Source of the DNA: Solihabitans fulvus
GTDB taxonomy: Bacteria > Actinomycetota > Actinomycetes > Mycobacteriales > Pseudonocardiaceae
DNA: 64,000 bases
Assembly (NCBI RefSeq): GCF_008386585.1
Contig: NZ_VUOB01000059.1
Location: forward strand, 773-64,772
Reading direction: 5' to 3'
Under the pieces are notes generated by a model. It did no database searches. It saw only the letters and a list, made by a program, of their open reading frames with translations, and had not been told where the DNA came from. Below, one piece after another: positions 33,948-43,011 of the stretch. A program made the translations under genes and the position numbers. Within the stretch, counting starts at the first letter, position 1, and each line of letters opens with the position of its first letter.

Positions 33948-34811
33948 TCAGTCGGCGGCGAGCGCCACCGCTTCGGTCTTGCCCGTATCGTCCAGCTCCA
34001 CGTGCTTCTTGCTGCGACGGTTGCGCTTCTCCAGGTACCTGGCCAGCGCGGTCAACAGCAGGCACATCGCGATGTACATGAACGCCACCACGATGCTGAC
34101 CGGAATCAGCGGCCTGCCGAACTCGAACTTGCCACCGAGGAAACCCGCGTAGCGCAGCAGTTCCTCGTAGGTGATCAGGAAACCGAGCGCGGTGTCCTTG
34201 AGCAGCACCACGAGCTGGCTGATGATCGTCGGCAGCATCGCCCGCAGCGCCTGCGGCAACAACACCTGGATCATCACCTGGGTCTTGCGCATGCCCAGTG
34301 CGTACGCCGCCTCGCTCTGGCCCCTCGGCAGCGACAGGATGCCGGCGCGGAAGATCTCCGCCAACACGGAACCGTTGTACAGCGTCAACCCGAGCACCAC
34401 AGCCGCGAACGGCGACATCTTGATGCCGACCGTCGGCAGGCCGTAGTAGAAGAAGAACAGCATGATGACCAGCGGCACCGCGCGGAAGAACTCCACGATC
34501 ACCATCGACGGCCCGCGCAGCCACGCGTGCTCGGACAGCCGTCCCGCCGCGAACACCGCGCCGAACAGCAGCGCGAGCACGGCGCCCGCCGCGAACGCCT
34601 GCAACGTGTTCATCAACGCGGTAAGCAGGTCCTGCTGGATCGTCGTGTACTGGATCCAGTCCCACTTCTTCGCGTCGAACTGACCGGTGTCGTAGAACCG
34701 GTACGCCACGAAGCCGACGATGCCGACCACCACGACCACGCCGACCACGGCCAGCAGTCGGTGCCGAATCCTGGCCTTCGGCCCCGGTACGTCGAACAGG
34801 ACCGAGCTCAT
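33948..34811 (-). CDS. gluD: Polar amino acid (glutamate-type) ABC permease, second subunit
   Basis: A 287-residue HisM-type permease with an N-terminal extension and about five transmembrane helices. The cytosolic coupling segment is LPRGQSEAAYALGMRKTQVM, close to the EAA-loop consensus. Its ATG overlaps the TGA of the upstream permease gene by 4 bp. It forms a heterodimer channel with GluC. Gene symbol follows the corynebacterial gluABCD order and is by position and family, not by proven substrate. Confidence 0.88.
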   Translation of the reverse strand: MSSVLFDVPGPKARIRHRLLAVVGVVVVVGIVGFVAYRFYDTGQFDAKKWDWIQYTTIQQDLLTALMNTLQAFAAGAVLALLFGAVFAAGRLSEHAWLRGPSMVIVEFFRAVPLVIMLFFFYYGLPTVGIKMSPFAAVVLGLTLYNGSVLAEIFRAGILSLPRGQSEAAYALGMRKTQVMIQVLLPQALRAMLPTIISQLVVLLKDTALGFLITYEELLRYAGFLGGKFEFGRPLIPVSIVVAFMYIAMCLLLTALARYLEKRNRRSKKHVELDDTGKTEAVALAAD

Positions 34812-35464
34812 CGGGCCACGCTCCAGCGCTTCTCGAGGCTGCGTTGCAGCAGCGTCATCGGGATCACCAGCACCACGAAGAACAACGCGACCCACAGCAG
34901 GCCGACCATCGTGTCGGCGCCTCGCTCGGACAGCGTGCTCCGGATCGCACCCGCCTCGGCGACGGAGAAACCTGCCGCGATCGTGGTGTTCTTCAACAGC
35001 GCGATCAGCGTGCTGACCAGCGGCGGCACCACCGAGCGCAGCGCCTGCGGCAACACGACGTTCGACAGCATCTGGCCGAAGGACAGCCCCAACGCCCGCG
35101 ACGCCTCGGCCTGGCCGACCGGAACCGTGTTGATGCCCGAGCGCACCACTTCGCAGATGAACGCCGACGTGTACAGGATCAACGCCGTGATGGCGGCGAC
35201 GAAGTAGGAGAAGCTGTCCGGGCTGACGATCTTCAACAGCGGGAAGGCGAAGGCGAAGAAGAAGAACACCAGGGTCAACGGTGTGTTGCGGAGCAGCGTC
35301 ACGTAGACCGTGGCCGCGGCGCGGAACACCGGCACCGGGCTCACGCGCAGCATGGCCAGGATGGTGCCGAGCACCAGGGAGCCGACTGCGGAGATCAGAA
35401 ACAGCTTGATCGTGGTGAAGAACCCGCTGAGGAACAGCGGGAGGTTATTGACCAGGACGTCCAT
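34808..35464 (-). CDS. gluC: Polar amino acid (glutamate-type) ABC permease, first subunit
   Basis: A 218-residue HisM-type permease with about five transmembrane helices and EAA-loop segment VPVGQAEASRALGLSFGQML. It opens MDVLVNNLPLFLSGFFTTIK. The next gene downstream overlaps by 4 bp; the binding-protein gene lies 78 bp upstream. Confidence 0.88.
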   Translation of the reverse strand: MDVLVNNLPLFLSGFFTTIKLFLISAVGSLVLGTILAMLRVSPVPVFRAAATVYVTLLRNTPLTLVFFFFAFAFPLLKIVSPDSFSYFVAAITALILYTSAFICEVVRSGINTVPVGQAEASRALGLSFGQMLSNVVLPQALRSVVPPLVSTLIALLKNTTIAAGFSVAEAGAIRSTLSERGADTMVGLLWVALFFVVLVIPMTLLQRSLEKRWSVAR

Positions 35465-35542
35465 CGGCTTCCCCGTCGGTCTTGGTGCGACATAGCGTGG
35501 CCGGCGGCCGCCAGCAGGCGGCCACCGGCCACGGGGTCGTGA

Positions 35543-36436
35543 TCAGTAGCGGGTCAGCGGCGGCGGCGAGGCCTTCGAGCCCGACTTGCCCAGCGTCGAG
35601 TCGTAGATCTTCTGCCAGGTGCCGTCGTCGTAGGCCTTCTGGAGAACGTCGTTCATCTTGGTCCGCAGCGCCTTGTCGTCGTGACCCAGGCCGATGCCGT
35701 AGGGCTCCTGCGAGAACGTCGCGCCGACGACCTTGAAGTTGTCCGGGTCCTGGGCCGCGTAGCCCTTGAGGATCGCGTCGTCCGTGGTCACCGCGTCGAT
35801 GGCGCCCTGCGCGAGCTTCTCGACGCACTGCGAGTACGTCTGGAACTCCACGATCTTGTCGGCGTCGGTCAGCTTCTGGTCCTTCACCCGCTGGATCGGG
35901 GTGGAGCCGGTGACCGAGCAGACCTTCTTGCCCTTGAGGCTGTCCTTGCCGGTGATGTCGGTGTTGCTCTTCTTCACCAGCAGGTCCTGGCCGGCGACGA
36001 AGTACGGGCCGGCGAAGCTGACCTTCTCCTTGCGCGGGTCACTGATGGTGTACGTACCGACGTAGTAGTCGATGTCACCGTTGGTGATCGCGGACTCACG
36101 CGAGGCGGACGGGACCGCCTTGTAGGTGATCTTGTCCTCGCCGAAGCCGAGCTGCCCGGCGATGAGCCTGGCGATCTCGATGTCGAAGCCGCTGTACTTG
36201 CCGGTCGCCGCGTCCTTGTAGCCAAGGTTGGGCTGGTCGTCCTTGACGCCGATGACGACCTTGCCGCGCGCCTTCATGGCGTCGAAGGTCTTCGAGCCGT
36301 CGACCTTCACGTCGGTGGCGACCGCGGCCTGCGGGGCGCTCGACGAACCCGAGTCGGCAGGACTGCCCGACTTGCCGCATGCGGTCAGGGCGAGGCCGCC
36401 GACCAGCAGCGTCACCGCAAGGGTGCGAACCCTCAT
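35543..36436 (-). CDS. gluB: Amino-acid ABC substrate-binding lipoprotein
   Basis: A 297-residue SBP_bac_3 protein with a lipoprotein signal ending in LALTACGKSG (lipidated Cys about residue 20). The body has GKVVIGVKDDQPNLGYKD, YSGFDIEIARLIA and TVTGSTP-like ligand-contact segments (CSVTGSTPIQRV). It delivers polar amino acids, probably glutamate, to the GluCD channel outside the membrane. Confidence 0.9.
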   Translation of the reverse strand: MRVRTLAVTLLVGGLALTACGKSGSPADSGSSSAPQAAVATDVKVDGSKTFDAMKARGKVVIGVKDDQPNLGYKDAATGKYSGFDIEIARLIAGQLGFGEDKITYKAVPSASRESAITNGDIDYYVGTYTISDPRKEKVSFAGPYFVAGQDLLVKKSNTDITGKDSLKGKKVCSVTGSTPIQRVKDQKLTDADKIVEFQTYSQCVEKLAQGAIDAVTTDDAILKGYAAQDPDNFKVVGATFSQEPYGIGLGHDDKALRTKMNDVLQKAYDDGTWQKIYDSTLGKSGSKASPPPLTRY

Positions 36437-36502
36437 CGTCCTGTCTCCTGCTCTGTTGATCAGGCGACGCCGAGTCGGCGCCGCACAAACGGGGTTAAGA
36501 CT

Positions 36503-37258
36503 TCAGTGGGTCAGGATCTTGCCAAGGAAGTCCTTCGCCCGGTTGGACTTCGGCGCGGTGAAGAACTCCTGCGGAGTGGAATCCTCCACGATCTCGCCCT
36601 CGGACATGAACACGACACGGTGTGCGGCCTTGCGCGCGAAGCCCATTTCGTGGGTGACGACCAGCATGGTCATCCCCTCCTTGGCCAGCGCGGTCATCAC
36701 GTCGAGCACCTCGTTGACCATCTCGGGGTCGAGCGCCGAGGTCGGCTCGTCGAACAGCATGACCTTGGGCCGCATCGCCAGCGCCCGCGCGATCGCGGCG
36801 CGCTGCTGCTGGCCGCCGGACAGCTGCGCGGGGAACTTGTCGGCCTGGTTCGCGATGCCGACCCGGTCGAGCAGCTCCATCGCGGTACGCCGGGCCTCCG
36901 CGGCCGGGGTCTTGCGGACCTTGACCGGGGCCAGCAGCACGTTGTCCACGATCGACTTGTGCGCGAACAGGTTGAACGACTGGAACACCATGCCGACGTC
37001 GGCGCGTAGCCTCGCCAGCTCCTTGCCCTCGGCCGGCAGCGGCTTGCCGTCCACCTCGATGGTCCCGGAGCTGACCGGCTCGAGCCGGTTGATCGTCCGG
37101 CACAGCGTCGACTTGCCGGAACCCGACGGACCGAGCACCACGACGACCTGGCCCTTGGGGACCTCCAGGTTGACGTCCTTGAGGACGTGCAGCGGCCCGA
37201 AGAACTTGTCCACACCAGCCATCCGGATCATCGGCGGCGCAGGGGTGGCAGCGGTCAT
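36503..37258 (-). CDS. gluA: Amino-acid ABC transporter ATPase
   Basis: A 251-residue ABC ATPase: Walker A LGPSGSGKSTL, Q-loop VFQSFNLF, signature LSGGQQQR, Walker B KVMLFDEPTSALD, and switch VVTHEMGFA. First gene of the gluABCD-type operon. ATG 37258 (MTAATPAPPMIRMAG) is chosen over the longer frame to 37339. A 6-bp-arm inverted repeat (AGACTT/AAGTCT, 37339-37358) lies upstream and may be regulatory. Confidence 0.93.
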   Translation of the reverse strand: MTAATPAPPMIRMAGVDKFFGPLHVLKDVNLEVPKGQVVVVLGPSGSGKSTLCRTINRLEPVSSGTIEVDGKPLPAEGKELARLRADVGMVFQSFNLFAHKSIVDNVLLAPVKVRKTPAAEARRTAMELLDRVGIANQADKFPAQLSGGQQQRAAIARALAMRPKVMLFDEPTSALDPEMVNEVLDVMTALAKEGMTMLVVTHEMGFARKAAHRVVFMSEGEIVEDSTPQEFFTAPKSNRAKDFLGKILTH

Positions 37259-37489
37259 TCGGTCCTCCGTGACGGATCTGTCGGTGTTGGCGGGAAACGT
37301 AGGTGTCGACCGCCACACCAGTCCAGGCGGTTTGAGCAAGACTTAGGGTCTCAAGTCTGCATCGTTCACCGCACGCGGGGGCGCAATTCGGTGATTGCCC
37401 GGCCCGTGTCGCGCGTGTGGGACACGCGGCGGGGCCTGGTGCGGTAACTCTGTCACAGGCTTGCGATTGTTGAGTGGGAGGGACCACAC

Positions 37490-38182
37490 GTGCGGGTGCT
37501 CCTCATCGAGGACGACGACCGGGTAGCCGAGGCGCTGATCCCGGCGTTGACCCGGCGCGGCTTCGCCGTTGACCGGCTGGCTGCCGGGCGCGGCGCGCTC
37601 GACCGGCTGACCGGCGTCGACGTGGTGCTGCTCGACCTCGGGCTGCCCGACATGGACGGCGTCACGCTGTGCCGGTCCATCAGGGCGGCCAGCGACGTGG
37701 CGATCATCGTCGTGTCGGCGCGCGGCGAGATCGACGACCGCATCGTCGGCCTGCACGCCGGGGCGGACGACTACCTGGTCAAGCCGTACGACGTCGGCGA
37801 GCTGGTGGCCAGGGTGCACGCCGTGTGGCGACGCAGGGGCGACCCGGTCGGCGTCGGCGGCACCGGCACCGAGGTGTTCACCGTCGAGGACGTGCAGGTG
37901 GACCTCGGTCGGCACGAGGTGACCGTGGCGGGCCAGTCGGTGGCGCTGTCCCGCAAGGAGTTCCAGGTGCTCGCGCTGGTGGTGTCCGCAGGTGGGGCCG
38001 TGTGCACCCGCGAGCGCATCCTGGCCGAGGTGTGGGGCCGGACCTGGGCCGGCGCCAACCGCACCCTTGACGTGCACGTGGCGACGCTGCGCACCAAGCT
38101 GGGCCGCCCGACGCTGGTGGAGACCGTGCGGGGCGTCGGCTACCGGCTGGCGCATCCCAGCCACGCGCCGACCGGGGACTAG
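37490..38182 (+). CDS. OmpR-family response regulator
   Basis: A 230-residue regulator with a receiver domain: acidic pocket EDDD, phospho-acceptor D49 in VVLLDLGLPDMDG, S in VVSARGE and K in YLVKPYD. A winged-helix OmpR/PhoB DNA-binding domain follows (VALSRKEFQVLALVVSAGG, and VATLRTKLG). GTG 37490 is the start. The kinase gene follows after 4 bp. It is divergent from the gluABCD operon. Confidence 0.94.
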   Translation: MRVLLIEDDDRVAEALIPALTRRGFAVDRLAAGRGALDRLTGVDVVLLDLGLPDMDGVTLCRSIRAASDVAIIVVSARGEIDDRIVGLHAGADDYLVKPYDVGELVARVHAVWRRRGDPVGVGGTGTEVFTVEDVQVDLGRHEVTVAGQSVALSRKEFQVLALVVSAGGAVCTRERILAEVWGRTWAGANRTLDVHVATLRTKLGRPTLVETVRGVGYRLAHPSHAPTGD

Positions 38183-38186
38183 CCGC

Positions 38187-39581
38187 GTGCGCACCCGGCT
38201 GCTCGGCATCGTGTTCTTCCTGGTCGTGCTGGTGCTGCTTGGTCTCGGCGTGCCGCTGGCGACCAGCGTGGCCGGCAGCGAACAGCAGCAGCTGTTCTTC
38301 GACCGGCTCTCCGACACGAGCCGGTTCGCTTCCCTCGCCCAGCAGCCGTTGCTCGACAACAACGCCGAGCTGCTCGCCCCGCTGCTCCAGCGCTACGACG
38401 ACCTCTACCAGGTGGGTGTCGCGGTGCTCGACCGCGACACCCTGCGGCCCATCGTCGCGTCACGGCAGGGCCTCGACCTGGCCAACCCGACCGTGTCCAA
38501 CCAGGTCAGGGGCGCGCTGGCCGGACGGCTCCCGGACGAGCCCGCCCTGCTGCTGCCCTGGAACGACCAGCAGCTGGTGCTGGCCGAACCGGTGCTGGTC
38601 AACGGCGAGGTGCGCGGCGCGGTCGTGACGTTCTCGCCGACGGACAAGATGCGCCAGCGGGTGCTGGGCTGGTGGGCGCTGCTGGTGTTCGGCGCGCTGC
38701 TGGTGCTCGGGCTCGCCGTCCTGCTGGCGCTGCCCGTGGTGCGCTGGACGCTGCGGCCGGTCCGCCGACTGGACGACGCCACCGGCGCGCTGCTGGCCGC
38801 GGTGGTCGCCGGGCGCGCCGTCGACCCGGTCGGGGCCGACAGCGGGCCGCCCGAGCTGCGGCAACTCGGCCGCTCCTTCGACCAGATGGCGGCCAACGTC
38901 GGCGACGTGCTGGCCGCGCAGCGCGCGTTCGTCGCCGACGCCTCGCACCAGCTGCGCAACCCGCTCACGGCGCTGCGGCTGCGGCTGGGCAACCTGGACG
39001 GCCACGTCGAGGGCGAGGCCGAGACGCACCAGGTCGCCGCGTTGGCCGAGGCGGACCGGCTGAACCGGATCCTGGACGAGCTGCTGTCGATGGCGCGCGC
39101 CGAGTCCAGCTCGGTCGACCCGGTGCCGGTCGAGGTCGACCGGGTGGTCACCGGGCGGCTGTCGGCGTGGCAGGTCGCCGCGTCGGTCAAGCGGGTGCAC
39201 CTCGTGCTGGACGGCGAACCCGGCGGGATGGCGCTCGCCCCGCCGCGCGGGCTGGAGACCATCCTGGACGCGCTGCTGGACAACGCGCTGAAGTTCACCG
39301 GGGACGACACGTTCGTCTCGGTCGAGGTGCACCGGCGGGACGGGCGGGTCCGGATCGCCGTCCGCGACCACGGGCCCGGCCTGCGTCCCGAGGAGCTGGA
39401 GCGGGCGACCGACCGGTTCTGGCGCAGCGCGACGCACCAGAACGTGTCCGGCTCGGGGCTCGGGCTGTCGATCGTCCGCCGGATCGTGGAGCGGGTCGAC
39501 GGCAGCGTCGAGCTGGACCTCCCCGAGGACGGCGGCCTTCGCGTGGTCGTCGAGCTGCCGGCCATCGGCCCGCCCGGCTGA
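38187..39581 (+). CDS. Sensor histidine kinase
   Basis: A 464-residue kinase. Transmembrane helix 1 is near residues 5-27, an extracellular sensor spans to about 155, and transmembrane helix 2 is near 160-185. HAMP follows, then a HisKA box DASHQLRNPLTALRLR and an HATPase with ILDALLDNALKF (N box), RDHGPGL (G1) and GSGLGLSIV (G2). It partners the adjacent response regulator. It converges on a TAXI binding-protein gene, so that protein may supply the ligand; this is inference. Confidence 0.93.
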   Translation: MRTRLLGIVFFLVVLVLLGLGVPLATSVAGSEQQQLFFDRLSDTSRFASLAQQPLLDNNAELLAPLLQRYDDLYQVGVAVLDRDTLRPIVASRQGLDLANPTVSNQVRGALAGRLPDEPALLLPWNDQQLVLAEPVLVNGEVRGAVVTFSPTDKMRQRVLGWWALLVFGALLVLGLAVLLALPVVRWTLRPVRRLDDATGALLAAVVAGRAVDPVGADSGPPELRQLGRSFDQMAANVGDVLAAQRAFVADASHQLRNPLTALRLRLGNLDGHVEGEAETHQVAALAEADRLNRILDELLSMARAESSSVDPVPVEVDRVVTGRLSAWQVAASVKRVHLVLDGEPGGMALAPPRGLETILDALLDNALKFTGDDTFVSVEVHRRDGRVRIAVRDHGPGLRPEELERATDRFWRSATHQNVSGSGLGLSIVRRIVERVDGSVELDLPEDGGLRVVVELPAIGPPG

Positions 39582-39645
39582 CCTGGCCCTGCCGCGGCGA
39601 ACGCTGCCGTGGCGAACCCCGGTGGAGCGGACGCCGTCGGGCGGC

Positions 39646-40611
39646 TCAGATCTTGATGGACCGGTAGTAGCGCTCGGCCCCGGGATGCAGGGGGATCGGC
39701 GTGGTCTCGATGGCCGAGCGCACGTCGATCGACTTGGCCGCCGGGCTGGCCTGTTCCAGGCTGGCCTGCGCGTCGAACAGGCCGCGCACCAACGCCTCGG
39801 CGACGTCGTCCGGCATCGTCGTGGTCACCAGCAGGACGTTGCGCACCACCAGGGTCGTGGTCGCCGTGCCGCCCGGCAGGCCGTAGGCGGAGGCGGGCAC
39901 CGTGGCCGAGTCGTAGACGTCCTTGTATCTGGCGCGCAGCAGCGCGACCTCCGACTTGAGGTCGAGCAGCGTCACGTGCCCCTCCTTTGCCAGCGTCGCC
40001 ACGCTCGGTGTCGGCAGCCCGCCCGACCAGAAGAACGCGTCGATCGCGCCCTGCCTGAGTGCGGACGCCGAGTCGTCGATCGCCAGGTGCTTGACGTTGG
40101 CCTCGGGCAGGACGACGTGGTCCACGTCGAGCACCCGGTTGGCGATCACCTCGACGCCGGAGTTCGCCGGGCCGATGGAGACCCGCAGGTCCTTGAGGTC
40201 CGCGACGGAGCCCACCCGAAGATCGTTGCGCACTACCAGTTGCAGATAGTCGTCGTGCATCCTGGCCAGGGCGCGCAGCTGACGCTGACCGGGCGCGCCG
40301 GTGATCTGGGCCGCGGCGTCGGAGGCGACGTCCACCGTGGAGAACCCCACGTCGGCCTCACCCGACCGCAGCTTGTCGAGGTTGTCGACCGACCCCCTGG
40401 TCTCCAGCACCTTCGGCCGGTCCATCTGGAGCTGACCGGCCCAGGCGTCGGCCAGCGCCTTGCCGAGCAGGTTGTAGACGCCGCCCTGGCTGCCGGCGGC
40501 CTCGGTCAGCTTCAGCCCTTCGTAGCCGCTTCGGCAGCCGGAGACCAGCCCGGCGACCGCCAGCAGCGTCGCGAGGACGGTCGCTCCCGCGCGCGGTCGA
40601 CGAAGCCTCAT
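39646..40611 (-). CDS. TAXI-type TRAP solute-binding lipoprotein
   Basis: A 321-residue TAXI-family protein with a lipoprotein signal (LLAVAGLVSGCRSG). The body has TEAAGSQGGVYNLLGKALAD, LRSGEADVGFSTVDVA and AIDAFFWSGGLPTPSV, all typical of TAXI. TRAP transport needs DctQM membrane subunits, and none lies in this window. It may serve a remote permease or act as an extracytoplasmic sensor for the convergent two-component system. Confidence 0.87.
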   Translation of the reverse strand: MRLRRPRAGATVLATLLAVAGLVSGCRSGYEGLKLTEAAGSQGGVYNLLGKALADAWAGQLQMDRPKVLETRGSVDNLDKLRSGEADVGFSTVDVASDAAAQITGAPGQRQLRALARMHDDYLQLVVRNDLRVGSVADLKDLRVSIGPANSGVEVIANRVLDVDHVVLPEANVKHLAIDDSASALRQGAIDAFFWSGGLPTPSVATLAKEGHVTLLDLKSEVALLRARYKDVYDSATVPASAYGLPGGTATTTLVVRNVLLVTTTMPDDVAEALVRGLFDAQASLEQASPAAKSIDVRSAIETTPIPLHPGAERYYRSIKI

Positions 40612-40679
40612 GCCAGCATCGTGCCACCGGGCGCGTCCCCGTGGTCGGCGCCCCACCAGCCCCACGTGGTCCGGAGGGT

Positions 40680-40707
40680 ACGAACCCAGGGGATACCCTG
40701 GGTTCGT
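40680..40707. promoter_or_regulatory. Palindrome and leaderless-type -10 at miaB start
   Basis: 12-base arms (ACGAACCCAGGG and its complement) surround GATA, and the last bases fall on the GTG start codon at 40706. The hexamer TACCCT (40694-40699) lies exactly where a -10 element would place transcription at the G of GTG. The palindrome could be an operator over the promoter, or an RNA hairpin if transcription starts further up. Confidence 0.65.
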
Positions 40708-42202
40708 GGCCGACAGCAGTCTTCGTCGAACGTTCCAGGTGCGCACGTTCGGCTGTCAGATGAACGTGCACGACTCCGAACGCCTCGCCGGGCTGCTCGA
40801 GGACGCCGGCTACACGCAGGCGTCCGGGGACGGCACGGCGGACGTCGTCGTGTTCAACACCTGCGCGGTGCGGGAGAACGCGGACAACAAGCTCTACGGC
40901 ACGCTCGGCCACCTGCGCCCGGCCAAGGACGCCAACCCCGACATGCAGATCGCGGTGGGCGGCTGCCTCGCCCAGAAGGACCGGGGCGAGATCGTCCGCC
41001 GCGCGCCCTGGGTGGACGTGGTGTTCGGCACGCACAACATCGGCTCGCTGCCCGCGCTGCTCGACCGCGCCAGGCACAACTCTGAGGCGCAGGTGGAGAT
41101 CCTGGAGTCGCTGGAGGTCTTCCCCTCCTCGCTGCCGGCGCGCCGCGACTCCGCCTACTCCGGCTGGGTGTCGGTGTCGGTCGGCTGCAACAACACCTGC
41201 ACGTTCTGCATCGTGCCCTCGTTGCGCGGCAAGGAGAAGGACCGCAGGCCGGGCGACGTGCTCGCCGAGGTCGAGGCGCTGGTCGCCGAGGGCGTGCTGG
41301 AAGTCACGCTGCTGGGCCAGAACGTCAACTCCTACGGCGTCGAGTTCGGCGACCGGCTCGCCTTCGGCAAGCTGCTGCGCGCCTGCGGCGGCGTGGAGGG
41401 ACTCGAGCGGGTCCGCTTCACCTCCCCGCACCCCAAGGACTTCACCGACGACGTGATCGAGGCGATGGCCGAGACACCCAACGTCTGCCACCAGCTGCAC
41501 ATGCCGCTCCAGTCGGGCTCGGACCGCCTGCTCAAGGAGATGCGCCGGTCCTACCGGTCGGGCAAGTACCTCGGCATCCTGGAGAAGGTGCGGGCGGCCA
41601 TGCCCGACGCGGCGATCACCACCGACCTCATCATCGGCTTCCCCGGCGAGACCGAGGAGGACTTCCAAGCCACCCTCGACGTGGTCCGCGAGTCCCGGTT
41701 CTCCAGCGCCTTCACCTTCCAGTACTCCAAGCGGCCGGGCACCCCGGCGGCGGAGATGGACGGGCAGGTGCCCAAGCAGGTCGTGCAGGAGCGCTTCGAC
41801 CGGCTGATCGCGCTCCAGGAGGAGATGTCCTGGGAGCTGAACCGCGAGCAGCTCGGCCGCACGGTCGAGGTGCTGGTGGCCAACGGCGAGGGCCGCAAGG
41901 ACGCCGAGACGAACCGGATGAGCGGCCGCGCCAGGGACGGCAGGCTGGTGCACTTCTCGCCGACCGGCGACGCGATGGACCGGGCCGTGCGGCCGGGAGA
42001 CGTGGTGCGCACGGTGGTCACCCACGCGGCGCCGCACCACCTCGTCGCGGACGGCGCGCTCGTCGAGCACCGGCGCACCAGGGCGGGTGATCACGCCGAG
42101 GCTGGCACGCGGCCGAAGACCTCAGGGGTCAGCCTCGGGCTGCCCTCGTTCGGCACCCCGGCCCCGCAGCCGGCCGCCGTCAGGGGATGTGCGGTCCAGT
42201 GA
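40706..42202 (+). CDS. miaB: tRNA-2-methylthio-N6-dimethylallyladenosine synthase MiaB
   Basis: A 498-residue radical-SAM methylthiotransferase acting on i6A37 of tRNA. N-terminal UPF0004 cysteines are in FGCQMN, NTCAVRENADNKLYG and GGCLAQKD. The radical-SAM triad is CNNTCTFCIVPSLRGKE. A TRAM domain is near 380-445. The C-terminal 45 residues (Thr/Pro/Ala-rich) exceed the usual length. GTG 40706 is the start; the next gene overlaps its stop as GTGA. Confidence 0.96.
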   Translation: MADSSLRRTFQVRTFGCQMNVHDSERLAGLLEDAGYTQASGDGTADVVVFNTCAVRENADNKLYGTLGHLRPAKDANPDMQIAVGGCLAQKDRGEIVRRAPWVDVVFGTHNIGSLPALLDRARHNSEAQVEILESLEVFPSSLPARRDSAYSGWVSVSVGCNNTCTFCIVPSLRGKEKDRRPGDVLAEVEALVAEGVLEVTLLGQNVNSYGVEFGDRLAFGKLLRACGGVEGLERVRFTSPHPKDFTDDVIEAMAETPNVCHQLHMPLQSGSDRLLKEMRRSYRSGKYLGILEKVRAAMPDAAITTDLIIGFPGETEEDFQATLDVVRESRFSSAFTFQYSKRPGTPAAEMDGQVPKQVVQERFDRLIALQEEMSWELNREQLGRTVEVLVANGEGRKDAETNRMSGRARDGRLVHFSPTGDAMDRAVRPGDVVRTVVTHAAPHHLVADGALVEHRRTRAGDHAEAGTRPKTSGVSLGLPSFGTPAPQPAAVRGCAVQ

Positions 42203-42714
42203 TCCGAGACAAGGCGTCTGAGGGCTCCGGCGAGCCGGCCGAGTGGGCCGACCTTCGGCAGGAGATCGACGGCGTCGAGCGGTCCATGGCGCGCCGCATC
42301 GACCCCGGCGTCGGCGCGGTGGTGATCGCCGTCGCCGTGCTGGTGCTGCTGGTCGCCGCGATCCTGCCGTGGATCGGCACGGTCAGCGGCTGGCAGGTGC
42401 TGACCGGCCAGATCCCCGAGGGCATCAAGGTGGGCGTGCTGCCCAGGGTGTTCAGCTACGCGCTGACGTTCGTCGGTGTGCTCGGCTCCGCGCTGGCCCT
42501 GGCGCTGCGGCGCTGGGGGCTCGCGTGGGTGTGCGCGCTCGGCGGCTTCGCCAGCACCGTGATCGGCGTGCTGTCGATCTGGTCGCAGCAGACGACCACC
42601 AGCCACCACCCGGGCCCCGGTCCCGGCGGCGGCCTGGTGCTGGCCGTGCTGGCCGTGCTCGTGCTGGCCAGCCAGTGGCTGCGGATCGCCGCCTCCCGCC
42701 CCAACACCCGCTGA
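42199..42714 (+). CDS. Conserved membrane protein downstream of miaB
   Basis: A 171-residue protein with four hydrophobic helices and a charged N-terminus (SEGSGEPAEWADLRQEIDGV). It corresponds by position and topology to Rv2732c of M. tuberculosis. GTG 42199 overlaps the miaB TGA (GTGA), indicating coupling; ATG 42187 is in frame as an alternative. Function is unknown. Confidence 0.8.
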   Translation: MIRDKASEGSGEPAEWADLRQEIDGVERSMARRIDPGVGAVVIAVAVLVLLVAAILPWIGTVSGWQVLTGQIPEGIKVGVLPRVFSYALTFVGVLGSALALALRRWGLAWVCALGGFASTVIGVLSIWSQQTTTSHHPGPGPGGGLVLAVLAVLVLASQWLRIAASRPNTR

Positions 42715-42727
42715 CCGGCCCTCGCCG

Positions 42728-42820
42728 TCAGCGCCGGCTAGGCCAGGACGCGATCGCGCGAGGCAGGTCAGGCACCCACAGCTCGATGTGGTGCAGCATC
42801 CCGGTGCTCGGTTCGCCCAT
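42728..42820 (-). pseudogene. VOC-family N-terminal remnant
   Basis: A 30-residue frame whose centre, MLHHIELWVPDLPRAIASW, is the first strand and helix of a VOC/glyoxalase protein. It then breaks into PSRR and stops. A VOC domain needs more than 110 residues, so this is a truncated remnant with the rest deleted. Confidence 0.6.
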
Positions 42821-42946
42821 GCCGCGTTCCTCCTGGCTGGCTGTCCTGTTGGACCGGATCGATACCGCCGCGGTATGCCCGACCTGATCCACACCGACCA
42901 GACGGCGACGCATTTCGCCCCGCGCCGCGCCAGCCGCCCAACGCAA

Positions 42947-42987
42947 CGAGCCCGCAACGCCGAATCCAGATCGGCATTGCGGGCTCG
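42947..42987. terminator. Stem-loop terminator of DUF349 gene
   Basis: 17-base arms with one mismatch (CGAGCCCGCAACGCCGA against TCGGCATTGCGGGCTCG) and a 7-base loop, 25 bp beyond the DUF349 stop on its strand. Confidence 0.75.
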
Positions 42988-43011
42988 TCACCCCGCCTCG
43001 CGGGATACGGC

